Positions 57,933 to 64,000 of a DNA stretch of 64,000 nt are shown one piece after another. A program made the position numbers and the translations under genes. The stretch covers positions 1 to 64,000 of the forward strand of contig CADALE010000007.1 of assembly GCA_902788705.1 (NCBI GenBank), read 5' to 3'. Each line of letters starts with the position of its first letter. Within the stretch, counting starts at the first letter, position 1. The notes beneath the pieces were generated by a model. It did no database searches. It had not been told where the DNA came from and saw nothing but the letters and a program-made list of their open reading frames with translations. The DNA comes from an uncultured Coriobacteriaceae bacterium. Its GTDB lineage: Bacteria > Actinomycetota > Coriobacteriia > Coriobacteriales > Atopobiaceae.

Positions 57933-58928
57933 ATGGGCGTCAACCTCTCCGGCCGCAGCTTCCTCAAGCTGCTCGACTTCACCACCGACGAGATCGAGTA
58001 CCTGCTCGCGCTGTCTCGCAACCTCAAGGACCTCAAGCGAACTGGCACCCCGCACAAGTACCTGGAGGGCAAGAACGTGGTGCTGCTGTTCCAGAAGGAC
58101 TCCACGCGCACCCGCTGCGCCTTCGAGGTCGGCGCGATGGACCTGGGCATGGGCGTCACCTACCTGGGCCCCTCGGGCTCGCAGATGGGCAAGAAGGAGT
58201 CCATCGAGGATACCGCCCGCGTGCTTGGCCGCATGTACGACGGCATCGAGTTCCGCGGCTTCCTGCAGAGCGACGTCGAGGAGCTTGCGGCCAAGAGCGG
58301 CGTGCCCGTGTGGAACGGCCTCACCGACCTGTGGCATCCCACGCAGATGCTGGCCGACATCCTTACCGTGCAGGAGCACTTCAACTACGACATCAAGGGC
58401 AAGACCCTCGTGTTCATGGGCGATGCCAAGAACAACGTGGCGCGCTCGCTCATGGTTGTCTGCGTCAAGCTGGGCATGAACTTCGTGGCTTGCGGGCCGC
58501 GTGCCTGCTGGCCGGCCGACGACGTGGTGGACGCCTGCAAGCCCATCGCCCAGGCCAACGGGTGCACCGTTACCCTCACCGACGACCCCGTGGCTGCCGT
58601 GACCGGCGCCGACGTGGTGTACACCGACGTGTGGGTGTCGATGGGCGAGCCCGACGAGGTGTGGGCCGAGCGCATCGAGCAGCTGCAGCCCTACCGCGTC
58701 ACGCAGAAGCTCATGGACCTCACCGCTGACGACTCCATCTTCCTGCACTGCCTTCCCAGCTTCCACGACACCAACACCACCGTGGGCGCCGACATCGCGG
58801 CGCGCTTCGGCGTGACGGAGATGGAGGTTGAGGACGCGGTGTTCGAGGGCCCGAAGTCCAAGGTGTTCGACGAGGCAGAAAACCGCATGCACACCATCAA
58901 GGCGGTGATGTACGCCACCCTCAAGTAG
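57933..58928 (+). CDS. arcB: Ornithine carbamoyltransferase
   Basis: 331 residues. The carbamoyl phosphate motif STRTR is at 57-61, DLWHPTQMLAD carries the ornithine site, and HCLPSFHDTN replaces the common HCLPAFHD near residue 271. The catabolic enzyme splits citrulline to ornithine and carbamoyl phosphate, the second step of arginine deiminase fermentation. AGGAAGGAC precedes the ATG. Confidence 0.96.
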   Translation: MGVNLSGRSFLKLLDFTTDEIEYLLALSRNLKDLKRTGTPHKYLEGKNVVLLFQKDSTRTRCAFEVGAMDLGMGVTYLGPSGSQMGKKESIEDTARVLGRMYDGIEFRGFLQSDVEELAAKSGVPVWNGLTDLWHPTQMLADILTVQEHFNYDIKGKTLVFMGDAKNNVARSLMVVCVKLGMNFVACGPRACWPADDVVDACKPIAQANGCTVTLTDDPVAAVTGADVVYTDVWVSMGEPDEVWAERIEQLQPYRVTQKLMDLTADDSIFLHCLPSFHDTNTTVGADIAARFGVTEMEVEDAVFEGPKSKVFDEAENRMHTIKAVMYATLK

Positions 58929-58966
58929 CCTTTGGGGCTAGACGCCACGTAGCGAAGGGGGCTGCC

Positions 58967-59860
58967 GTGCTCACTCGTCGCGCGTTCGCATCGCAGGTGC
59001 TGGGTAGCCTCTCGCTGGGGCTGCTTGCCTTACCCGGTTGCTGGAAGAGCATCGAGTTCGAGGGCCGTCTCATCAAAAGCGTGCTCTATACGTCGGGCGG
59101 GGGCATGACGGGCGGCGGCGAGTCGAGCGAGCTTAGACGCCAGAAGGATGGTTCCGTCACGCTTGCCACGCGCTCGAGGGAGTGGCACAACTCTCGTGAG
59201 ACGGGTTTCGACTACGTTGTGGACGAGAGCGCGTTCGACCGCTTTGCGCAGATCGCCAACGACTACGACCTGCTTGCTGCCTCCAAGCGCAAGGATAGCA
59301 CCCTCATCGTCTACGATGCCCCATCGAGCAGCCTCTCGTTCACGGTCATGAAGGAGGACGGTACCTACGACCTGGATGCGTCGTTCAGGATCAGCAGCAA
59401 CCAGGAGCTCACCGATAGGGATCGGGAAGGGTTCCACGCGGTCGTGGTCGCGCTTTCAGAGCTTGCGGCTGCGAGCGAGGGCGTCGAGTATCTCGAGCCT
59501 GCGACCATGACCATCGTCGCTGCCGGCGTGCAGCATCAATTCACCCTCAACGAAAGCCCCGCCGCCTACGATCTCGCTTCGCGCTGCCCGCTTGAGATCG
59601 AAATTGAGAACTACGCGGACAACGAGAAGATCTTCCATCTCGATGAGCCGCTCGACACCACCGATGCCGTGCCCGCAACGGGCGAGGCGGGAACGCTTTG
59701 CTACTTCGAGCCCGACGACGATGTGGTCGTCTTCTATAAGGACGGCGAGCCCGCCGAGGGGCTCTACGAGCTGGGGCGCATTGACCATGACGCCATGACC
59801 CAGTATCTGGGAGAGGTGGGGCCTGGCGCGGCCTCCCTCTGGAGCAATGTCAGCGACTAG
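58967..59860 (+). CDS. Lipoprotein with C-terminal cyclophilin-like domain
   Basis: 297 residues. MLTRRAFASQVLGSLSLGLLALPGC is a twin-arginine-type signal with lipobox cysteine. The first half (about 30-165) is homologous to the next gene: GGGMTGGGESSELRR, FDYVVDESAFDRFAQIANDYDL, NQELTDRDREGFHAVV. The second half (about 175-297) matches the cyclophilin-like fold of small proteins (ENYADNEKIFHLDEPL, GTLCYFEPDDDVVVFYKDGEPAEGLYELGRI). GTG start after GAAGGGGG. It sits 38 bases after arcB. Confidence 0.8.
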   Translation: MLTRRAFASQVLGSLSLGLLALPGCWKSIEFEGRLIKSVLYTSGGGMTGGGESSELRRQKDGSVTLATRSREWHNSRETGFDYVVDESAFDRFAQIANDYDLLAASKRKDSTLIVYDAPSSSLSFTVMKEDGTYDLDASFRISSNQELTDRDREGFHAVVVALSELAAASEGVEYLEPATMTIVAAGVQHQFTLNESPAAYDLASRCPLEIEIENYADNEKIFHLDEPLDTTDAVPATGEAGTLCYFEPDDDVVVFYKDGEPAEGLYELGRIDHDAMTQYLGEVGPGAASLWSNVSD

Positions 59861-59879
59861 CGAGTGATCGGAGGGGCTC

Positions 59880-60428
59880 ATGCTTTCGAGGCGCAGGTTT
59901 TTGAGGCTTGGGGTTCTGGCGGCGACGTTGCTTTCCGGCTGCAGTTGGGAAATTGGGGGAGAGGGCACGGTGGACGGGACGGACGGCGAGCCGAGCACCC
60001 CGGTGGAGCTCGTCGCTGGCGAGAGCCTGTACTACGTCGCCTATGGCTATGGCGGCGGGATGGACGGCGGGTCGGAGTCCATCGAGCTCACCCGCGCCGA
60101 CGACGGTAGCGCGCTGCTGGCGTGGAGCCACAAAGAGACCTGGAACATGACCGAGAAGTCGAAGAACCTGCGGCTTGACGCCTCGACGTTCGACGAGTTC
60201 GAGCGGCTTGCCCTGGAGTATGACCTGCGCGGGGCCTCCGAGCAGCCCGAAAGCGAGTATCAGGCGCTTGACGCGGCTGTCGAGCACATCACCTTAGCCT
60301 ATGTAGACGAGGACGGTGACATGGACGTGGACAGCATGTTCTCGGTGAGCGAAACGCAGGAGCTGGACCAAGCGCAGCTCGAGGGCTTTCGCGCCGTAAT
60401 CGCCGCGCTGAAGGAGCTGGCAGAATAG
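59880..60428 (+). CDS. Lipoprotein paralog without the cyclophilin-like domain
   Basis: 182 residues. MLSRRRFLRLGVLAATLLSGC is a Tat-like lipoprotein signal. The mature part matches the first half of the preceding protein (GGGMDGGSESIELTR, STFDEFERLALEYDL, TQELDQAQLEGFRAVIAALKELAE) and ends where the cyclophilin-like domain would start. The tandem arrangement implies local duplication with domain loss or gain. GGAGGGGCTC precedes the ATG. Function unknown. Confidence 0.8.
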   Translation: MLSRRRFLRLGVLAATLLSGCSWEIGGEGTVDGTDGEPSTPVELVAGESLYYVAYGYGGGMDGGSESIELTRADDGSALLAWSHKETWNMTEKSKNLRLDASTFDEFERLALEYDLRGASEQPESEYQALDAAVEHITLAYVDEDGDMDVDSMFSVSETQELDQAQLEGFRAVIAALKELAE

Positions 60429-60445
60429 GGTAGCGCTTTTGCAAC

Positions 60446-60495
60446 GAGAAGGCCCGCCATCTCCGGGGTGTTCCCCAGAAATGGCGGGCCTTCTC
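60446..60495. terminator. Strong hairpin between convergent genes
   Basis: GAGAAGGCCCGCCAT (60446-60460) pairs perfectly with ATGGCGGGCCTTCTC (60481-60495), with a nested GGGG/CCCC. It can terminate both the lipoprotein and trpS transcripts. Confidence 0.85.
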
Positions 60496-60546
60496 AGGGC
60501 GAAAGCGCCACAAGCGGGGCAACGCCCCGGTCACGTGGACTTCGGC

Positions 60547-61596
60547 CTAGTACACCATGCCCATGGCCTCGCGCACCTCGGCGAGCGTGGCGTCGGCCAC
60601 CTCGTTGGCGCGGCGGTTGCCCTCGGCCAGCACGTCGTGGATGTAGTCCATGTCGGCCAGCAGCTCCTCGCGGCGCGCGCGGATGGGCGCAAAGTAGCCG
60701 TTCACGGCCTCGGTCACGTAGCGCTTGAGGGCGCCGGCACCGTCCATGCCAATCTCGTCTGCAATCTCCTTGGGGTCGCGGCCGGTGCAGATGCCGGCGG
60801 TGGTAAGCAGCGCCGACACGCCGGGGCGGTTCTCGGGGTCAAAGGTGATCATGCGCTCGGAGTCGGTCTTGCTCTTCTTGATGAGGCGCGCCGTCTCCTC
60901 GGCGGTCATGCTGATGGCGATGGAGTTGCCGTAGCTCTTGCTCATCTTGCGGCCATCAAGGCCGGGCAGCAGCGGGGTGCTGGTAAGCAGGCCCGCTACC
61001 TCGGGAAACACCTTGCCGTAGCGCTCGTTGAAGCGGCGCGCAATCTTGGCGGTGATCTCGATGTGCGGCAGCTGGTCGCGACCCACGGGCACGATGTTAC
61101 CCTTGCAGAACAGGATGTCGCAGGCCTGATGCACGGGGTAGGTTAGCAGCAGGCCGGTGAGCGCGTGGCCACTGGCCTCCTGCTCGGCCTTCACGGTGGG
61201 GTTTCGCTGCAGCTCGGCTTCGGACACCAGCGACAGGAACGGCAGCATCAGCTGGTTGAGCGCGGGCACTGCGGAGTGCGTGAACACCATCGTCTTGGCG
61301 GGGTCGATGCCGCAGGCAAGGTAGTCAACCACCATGTTCAGGACGTTGTCCTGGATGTTGGCCGTGGTGTCGCGGTCGGTGATTACCTGGTAGTCGGCGA
61401 TGATGATGTTGGTGTGCACACCCATGTTCTGCAGGCGCACGCGGTCGACGATTGTGCCGAAGTAGTGGCCCAGGTGCAGGCGGCCGGTGGGGCGGTCGCC
61501 GGTGAGCATGGTGTACTTCTCGGGATGAATCGGCAGGTCGGCGTGGATCTGGTTGCTGAGGCGCAGTGCGGCCTCGTAGCTTCCCTCGTTGGGCAT
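60547..61596 (-). CDS. trpS: Tryptophanyl-tRNA synthetase
   Basis: 349 residues. The HIGH motif is HLGH at 41-44 after TGDRPTGRL, and KMSKS follows LDGR near residue 218. Length and the GDRPTGRLHLGHYFG start match the usual bacterial enzyme. It charges tRNA-Trp. GAGAGGAACG precedes the ATG. Directly upstream are two 26-bp direct repeats with TCGCGA palindromes. Confidence 0.96.
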   Translation of the reverse strand: MPNEGSYEAALRLSNQIHADLPIHPEKYTMLTGDRPTGRLHLGHYFGTIVDRVRLQNMGVHTNIIIADYQVITDRDTTANIQDNVLNMVVDYLACGIDPAKTMVFTHSAVPALNQLMLPFLSLVSEAELQRNPTVKAEQEASGHALTGLLLTYPVHQACDILFCKGNIVPVGRDQLPHIEITAKIARRFNERYGKVFPEVAGLLTSTPLLPGLDGRKMSKSYGNSIAISMTAEETARLIKKSKTDSERMITFDPENRPGVSALLTTAGICTGRDPKEIADEIGMDGAGALKRYVTEAVNGYFAPIRARREELLADMDYIHDVLAEGNRRANEVADATLAEVREAMGMVY

Positions 61597-61611
61597 GGGC
61601 GTTCCTCTCTA

Positions 61612-61663
61612 TGCGGTCGCGATATTCGCGACGATCGTGCGGTCGCGGTGTTCGCGATGCGAT
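61612..61663. repeat. Two 26-bp direct repeats upstream of trpS
   Basis: Units 61612-61637 and 61638-61663 share TGCGGTCGCGRTRTTCGCGA. Unit 1 contains TCGCGA-TAT-TCGCGA, a perfect inverted repeat; unit 2 is TCGCGG-TGT-TCGCGA. They lie 16-67 bases from the trpS start. Confidence 0.8.
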
Positions 61664-61828
61664 GCGTGCGCAACATTTCTATGTTAGCGCACCTCGGGGC
61701 ACCGCGGGAGGCGAGACTAGCGAGGCCACCAGAGCCCATATTTGGCCCGTAAATCGCCGTGAAGGCATAAATGACCTTGCTGCTGAGCCGCCAAATAGCC
61801 AAGTGAGGCTACAAGGGGCCAATCTGGT

Positions 61829-61894
61829 CGTACATCTGAGACGTTTCATGCATAAAGCTGCTGGATTCAAAACGCGAAACGTCACAGATGTACG
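61829..61894. repeat. 19-bp inverted repeat with one mismatch
   Basis: CGTACATCTGAGACGTTTC (61829-61847) and GAAACGTCACAGATGTACG (61876-61894) pair with a single mismatch and a 28-base loop. Confidence 0.85.
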
Positions 61895-61989
61895 GTCACA
61901 AAGTGCCCTCGGCCGATTTGTGTTGTGCACAACTGCGTTACCAGGTGGTCTGAGCAACACAAAACCGCAGGATTGCTCCTCCGCTACCC

Positions 61990-62736
61990 TCACTCCCGCG
62001 CTGCGGCCTTCAACATCGCCCGCGCCTCGCGCCACGCGGGGTAATGCTGCTCCATCAGTGCGTAAAAGCGTGGCCCGTGGTTAGCCTCTACCAGGTGGCA
62101 CAGCTCGTGCACCACCACGCCCTCAAGGCAGGCTGGTGGCAGTTCCGCTAGCTGCAGGTTCATCGTGATGGCGCCGCTTTTTGTGGCGCATGACCCCCAT
62201 CGCGTGCGCATCCGCCGGATCCGCACCGCCGAGGCATGCACGCCCATCTGCTGCTCGTAGCGGTTGAACAGGGGAGTCATCGCCTCCTGCAGCTGCAGCC
62301 GCAGGAAGGCATCGACCAGCTTTGCCCGGTGCTCGCGCGCGGCATCGTCCGCATCTGCCCACCGCTTGCGAACGCGCAGCACGAGGGCCTCGTCCTCAAT
62401 TGCCGCACCCTCGAGCCGCGCCTGCGCAACCACCTCAAGGCGTACCGGCAGCCGCCTGCCCCACAGCCGCACCGTGTCGCCCTCGGTCAAGTCGGTGCTG
62501 GCCCGCTCGGACCGGCGGCGCATCAGCTCCTGCCGACTTGCGATCCACGCGGCCCTGCTGTCAACAAACCGATTGACCTCGGCCACCGACACGCGGCCTG
62601 GCGCACTTACGCGCACCGTCCCATCGGGGCGAACGCGCAGGTTAAGGTTCTTCACGTTGGCACGAATCAGCTGGTAGACGATGCCCTTCGGCGAGACCGT
62701 ATCAGAAACATGGGTTTTGCGTGCTTCTCTCGGCAT
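61990..62736 (-). CDS. YgjP-like metallopeptidase
   Basis: 248 residues. The family signatures RTRWGSCATKSGAITMNLQLAELPP and VVVHELCHLVEANHGPRFYALM (zinc site HELCH plus downstream His) mark the YgjP/DUF45 family. VKNLNLRVRPDGTVRVSAP forms the N-terminal beta region. GGAGAAG precedes the ATG. Substrate unknown. Confidence 0.93.
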   Translation of the reverse strand: MPREARKTHVSDTVSPKGIVYQLIRANVKNLNLRVRPDGTVRVSAPGRVSVAEVNRFVDSRAAWIASRQELMRRRSERASTDLTEGDTVRLWGRRLPVRLEVVAQARLEGAAIEDEALVLRVRKRWADADDAAREHRAKLVDAFLRLQLQEAMTPLFNRYEQQMGVHASAVRIRRMRTRWGSCATKSGAITMNLQLAELPPACLEGVVVHELCHLVEANHGPRFYALMEQHYPAWREARAMLKAAARE

Positions 62737-62892
62737 GTAGCTGCTTCTCCGGGTGCCTAGGTTTCACTAACATGTGAAAATATACTTGATTGGGATTAAT
62801 TAGGCGTAGGCCCGCCTCATGGAATCCGGCCCGCCTCGGCGCGGGTGGCTGGCTTTGCGGCGTGGCCTACTGGGATTGGGAAGGAGTTGCTC

Positions 62893-63432
62893 GTGGCTAG
62901 TTCCTATGGCGAGGATGCCAGCAAGCAGGCGTTGAGGTCAGCGTATTTGGACCTTCCCACCCTCTCACCCACGCACCAGGCGCGTCTCGACGGCGACGCC
63001 CTGGCGCATCTGCGCACCTATTCCAAGTACCGCAATGCCTCGCTGGTGCTGGTGTTTCCGTCGCAGCGTGAGGAGGCCGACACGCTGGAGGCGGCGCGTC
63101 AGGCTCGCCGCGACGGCAAGGTCGTGGCCATGCCCACGTTTGCCAACGACGGTACGGTCACGTTCAAGCTGGACGACGGCACGGTGGTGGACGAGAATGA
63201 CGACCTTGCCAACTCGCTGTGTCTGGTGCCGGGGCTGTGCTTTGACGCCGAGGGCTACCGCGTGGCGTACGCCGCCGGCTACATCGACAACTTCCTGGCC
63301 AGCTATGCGGGGCTGAAGGTCTCGCTGGCGCGCACCGTGCAGATAAGCAGCAACCCGCTGCCGCATGACGACCACGACGTGGCGGTTGACGTGCTGATTA
63401 GTGACGGTGCCATCTGGCAGTGTCGCAAGTAG
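62893..63432 (+). CDS. 5-formyltetrahydrofolate cyclo-ligase family protein, divergent active loop
   Basis: 179 residues, close to the family length. The C-terminal loop normally reads G-x-R-L-G-x-GGG-YYDRxL; here it is GYRVAYAAGYIDNFL, so the glycines and the YYDR are changed. VPGLCFDAEG before it is conserved. The N-terminal ATP-binding KQALRSAYLDLP segment is present. The normal enzyme rescues 5-formyl-THF to methenyl-THF. GTG start at 62893 follows AAGGAG by six bases. Activity is uncertain. Confidence 0.78.
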   Translation: MASSYGEDASKQALRSAYLDLPTLSPTHQARLDGDALAHLRTYSKYRNASLVLVFPSQREEADTLEAARQARRDGKVVAMPTFANDGTVTFKLDDGTVVDENDDLANSLCLVPGLCFDAEGYRVAYAAGYIDNFLASYAGLKVSLARTVQISSNPLPHDDHDVAVDVLISDGAIWQCRK

Positions 63433-63461
63433 GCTAGCTACACAAGATAGAAGAGTTGTTC

Positions 63462-63486
63462 CAGCGGTCCCGACGAGGGACCGCTG
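63462..63486. terminator. Hairpin between convergent genes
   Basis: CAGCGGTCCC (63462-63471) pairs perfectly with GGGACCGCTG (63477-63486) around GACGA. No strong T-run follows on either strand. Confidence 0.65.
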
Positions 63487-63546
63487 AACGTGTGTGGTCC
63501 GCCGGTGACGGCGGTGACCCAACCTTCCCCAGCTGCGTCGACAGCC

Positions 63547-64000
63547 CTACATCCCCAGGTACTCGGCCAGATGCTGGATGGCCACCCGATATCCCTCGAT
63601 GCCCATCCCGGTGATGGTCTCGATGCAGGCCTGCCGCACGTACGACACCTGCCGGAAGTCCTCGCGCTCCTCGACCTTTGAGATGTGCACCTCGATCGTG
63701 GGAATCGACACGGCCTTCAACGCGTCGAGCAGCGCGATGGAGGTGTGCGTGTAGGCGCCCGGGTTGATGACGATGCCATCAAACACCTGGTAGGCGTCCT
63801 GGATTTCGTCGACAAGATCGCCCTCGTGGTTAGACTGGAAGCAGCGGCAGTCCACGAACCCCGCCTCCCGCGCAGCCAGCTTGCACAGCTCGAGCATGGC
63901 GGGGTAGTCCTCGCGGCCATACAGGTCGGGCTCGCGGATGCCGATCATGTTGATGTTGGGCCCGTTGATCACCAGCACGCGGCGCTCGAGCGCGGCGTCC
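63547..64000 (-). CDS. aroQ: 3-dehydroquinate dehydratase type II (5' end outside window)
   Basis: The sequence INGPNINMIGIREPDLYG (type II signature with catalytic Tyr), FQSNHEGDLVDEIQ, INPGAYTHTS and EVHISKVEEREDFR are intact, so this is the dodecameric shikimate-pathway dehydratase converting 3-dehydroquinate to 3-dehydroshikimate. A GTG at 63978 could be a start, but the frame stays open to the window edge (…DAALERRVLVINGPN) without a visible ribosome site, so the start may lie outside or the protein may be fused to an upstream domain. Confidence 0.93.
   Translation of the reverse strand, partial: DAALERRVLVINGPNINMIGIREPDLYGREDYPAMLELCKLAAREAGFVDCRCFQSNHEGDLVDEIQDAYQVFDGIVINPGAYTHTSIALLDALKAVSIPTIEVHISKVEEREDFRQVSYVRQACIETITGMGIEGYRVAIQHLAEYLGM

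Larger units (their letters stand above)
61597..61989. other. Gene-free spacer with direct and inverted repeats
   Basis: Contains 26-bp direct repeats at 61612-61663 in the trpS leader, an imperfect 19-bp inverted repeat at 61829-61847 / 61876-61894, and a TTTGTGTTG/CAACACAAA hairpin at 61917-61963. No credible gene. The ACGTTTCAT...AAGCT...TTCAAAA wording near 61841 resembles 23228-23250. Confidence 0.7.

Noticed and set aside
1-64000. tRNA, rRNA, prophage or insertion sequence
   Set aside because: I saw no tRNA TTCGANNC context with acceptor pairing, no rRNA-like stretch, and no transposase, integrase or phage structural gene.

Overview
The window looks like a chromosomal segment of a high-GC, fermentative, strictly anaerobic actinobacterium of the class Coriobacteriia, probably near Olsenella/Atopobiaceae. 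This is inferred from GC-rich coding sequence with strong AGGAGG-type ribosome sites, an ATP-type PEP carboxykinase, AdhE, Pta and AckA, arginine deiminase with ornithine carbamoyltransferase, a separate FchA cyclohydrolase, many Coriobacteriia-style lipoproteins, and no respiratory genes. I see no rRNA, tRNA, CRISPR array, insertion sequence or prophage. It reads as core genome with intergenic repeats, plus one accessory-looking cluster at the left end.

Layout. 1-5.4 kb: a short-chain dehydrogenase with a small partner protein, a PucR-type regulator, a cysteine-rich protein of uncertain family and a GcvT-like tetrahydrofolate-dependent methyltransferase. A similar 17-bp motif precedes both operons, so they may form one regulon. 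5.4-10.7 kb: a small double-glycine-containing protein, a polyprenol/dolichol kinase-like membrane protein with a structured leader, a HAD phosphatase, a nine-copy 51-bp tandem array, HIT, acylphosphatase and cardiolipin synthase genes. 10.9-17.4 kb: a one-carbon/folate block (fhs, fchA, folD, folE, a formate/nitrite channel, folC). 17.5-22 kb: two zinc-ribbon membrane proteins, and thrS behind what looks like a classical leader-peptide attenuator. 22-30 kb: a degenerate cystathionine-synthase-like protein, a palindrome-rich spacer, adhE, a small kinase, a lipoprotein, folA, thyA, a small membrane protein and an acyl-ACP thioesterase. 30-43 kb: HD phosphohydrolase, lipid kinase, RNase D, YugP-like protease, xseAB, HIT, ackA, aldose epimerase, lipoprotein, VanY-type peptidase, pckA, slyD. 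43-56 kb: pta, glf, glycosyltransferase, ferredoxin, maf, P1 peptidase, a 1067-residue propeller/SpoIIE sensor phosphatase, an RNA methyltransferase and ppk1. 56-64 kb: arcA, arcB, two paralogous lipoproteins, trpS, a YgjP-like protease, a 5-formyl-THF cyclo-ligase-like gene and the 5'-open aroQ.

How it works together. Folate genes are unusually dense. FolD appears to have lost its cyclohydrolase residues, and FchA lies just upstream of it. With Fhs and a formate channel, methylene-THF could be oxidised to formate with ATP gain. The GcvT-like enzyme 6 kb away could supply methyl or methylene groups to that route. Pta/AckA, ArcA/ArcB and AdhE cover fermentative ATP and redox balance. Three copies of a palindromic repeat family (27.7, 42.0, 56.4 kb) and several long hairpins occupy intergenic spaces.
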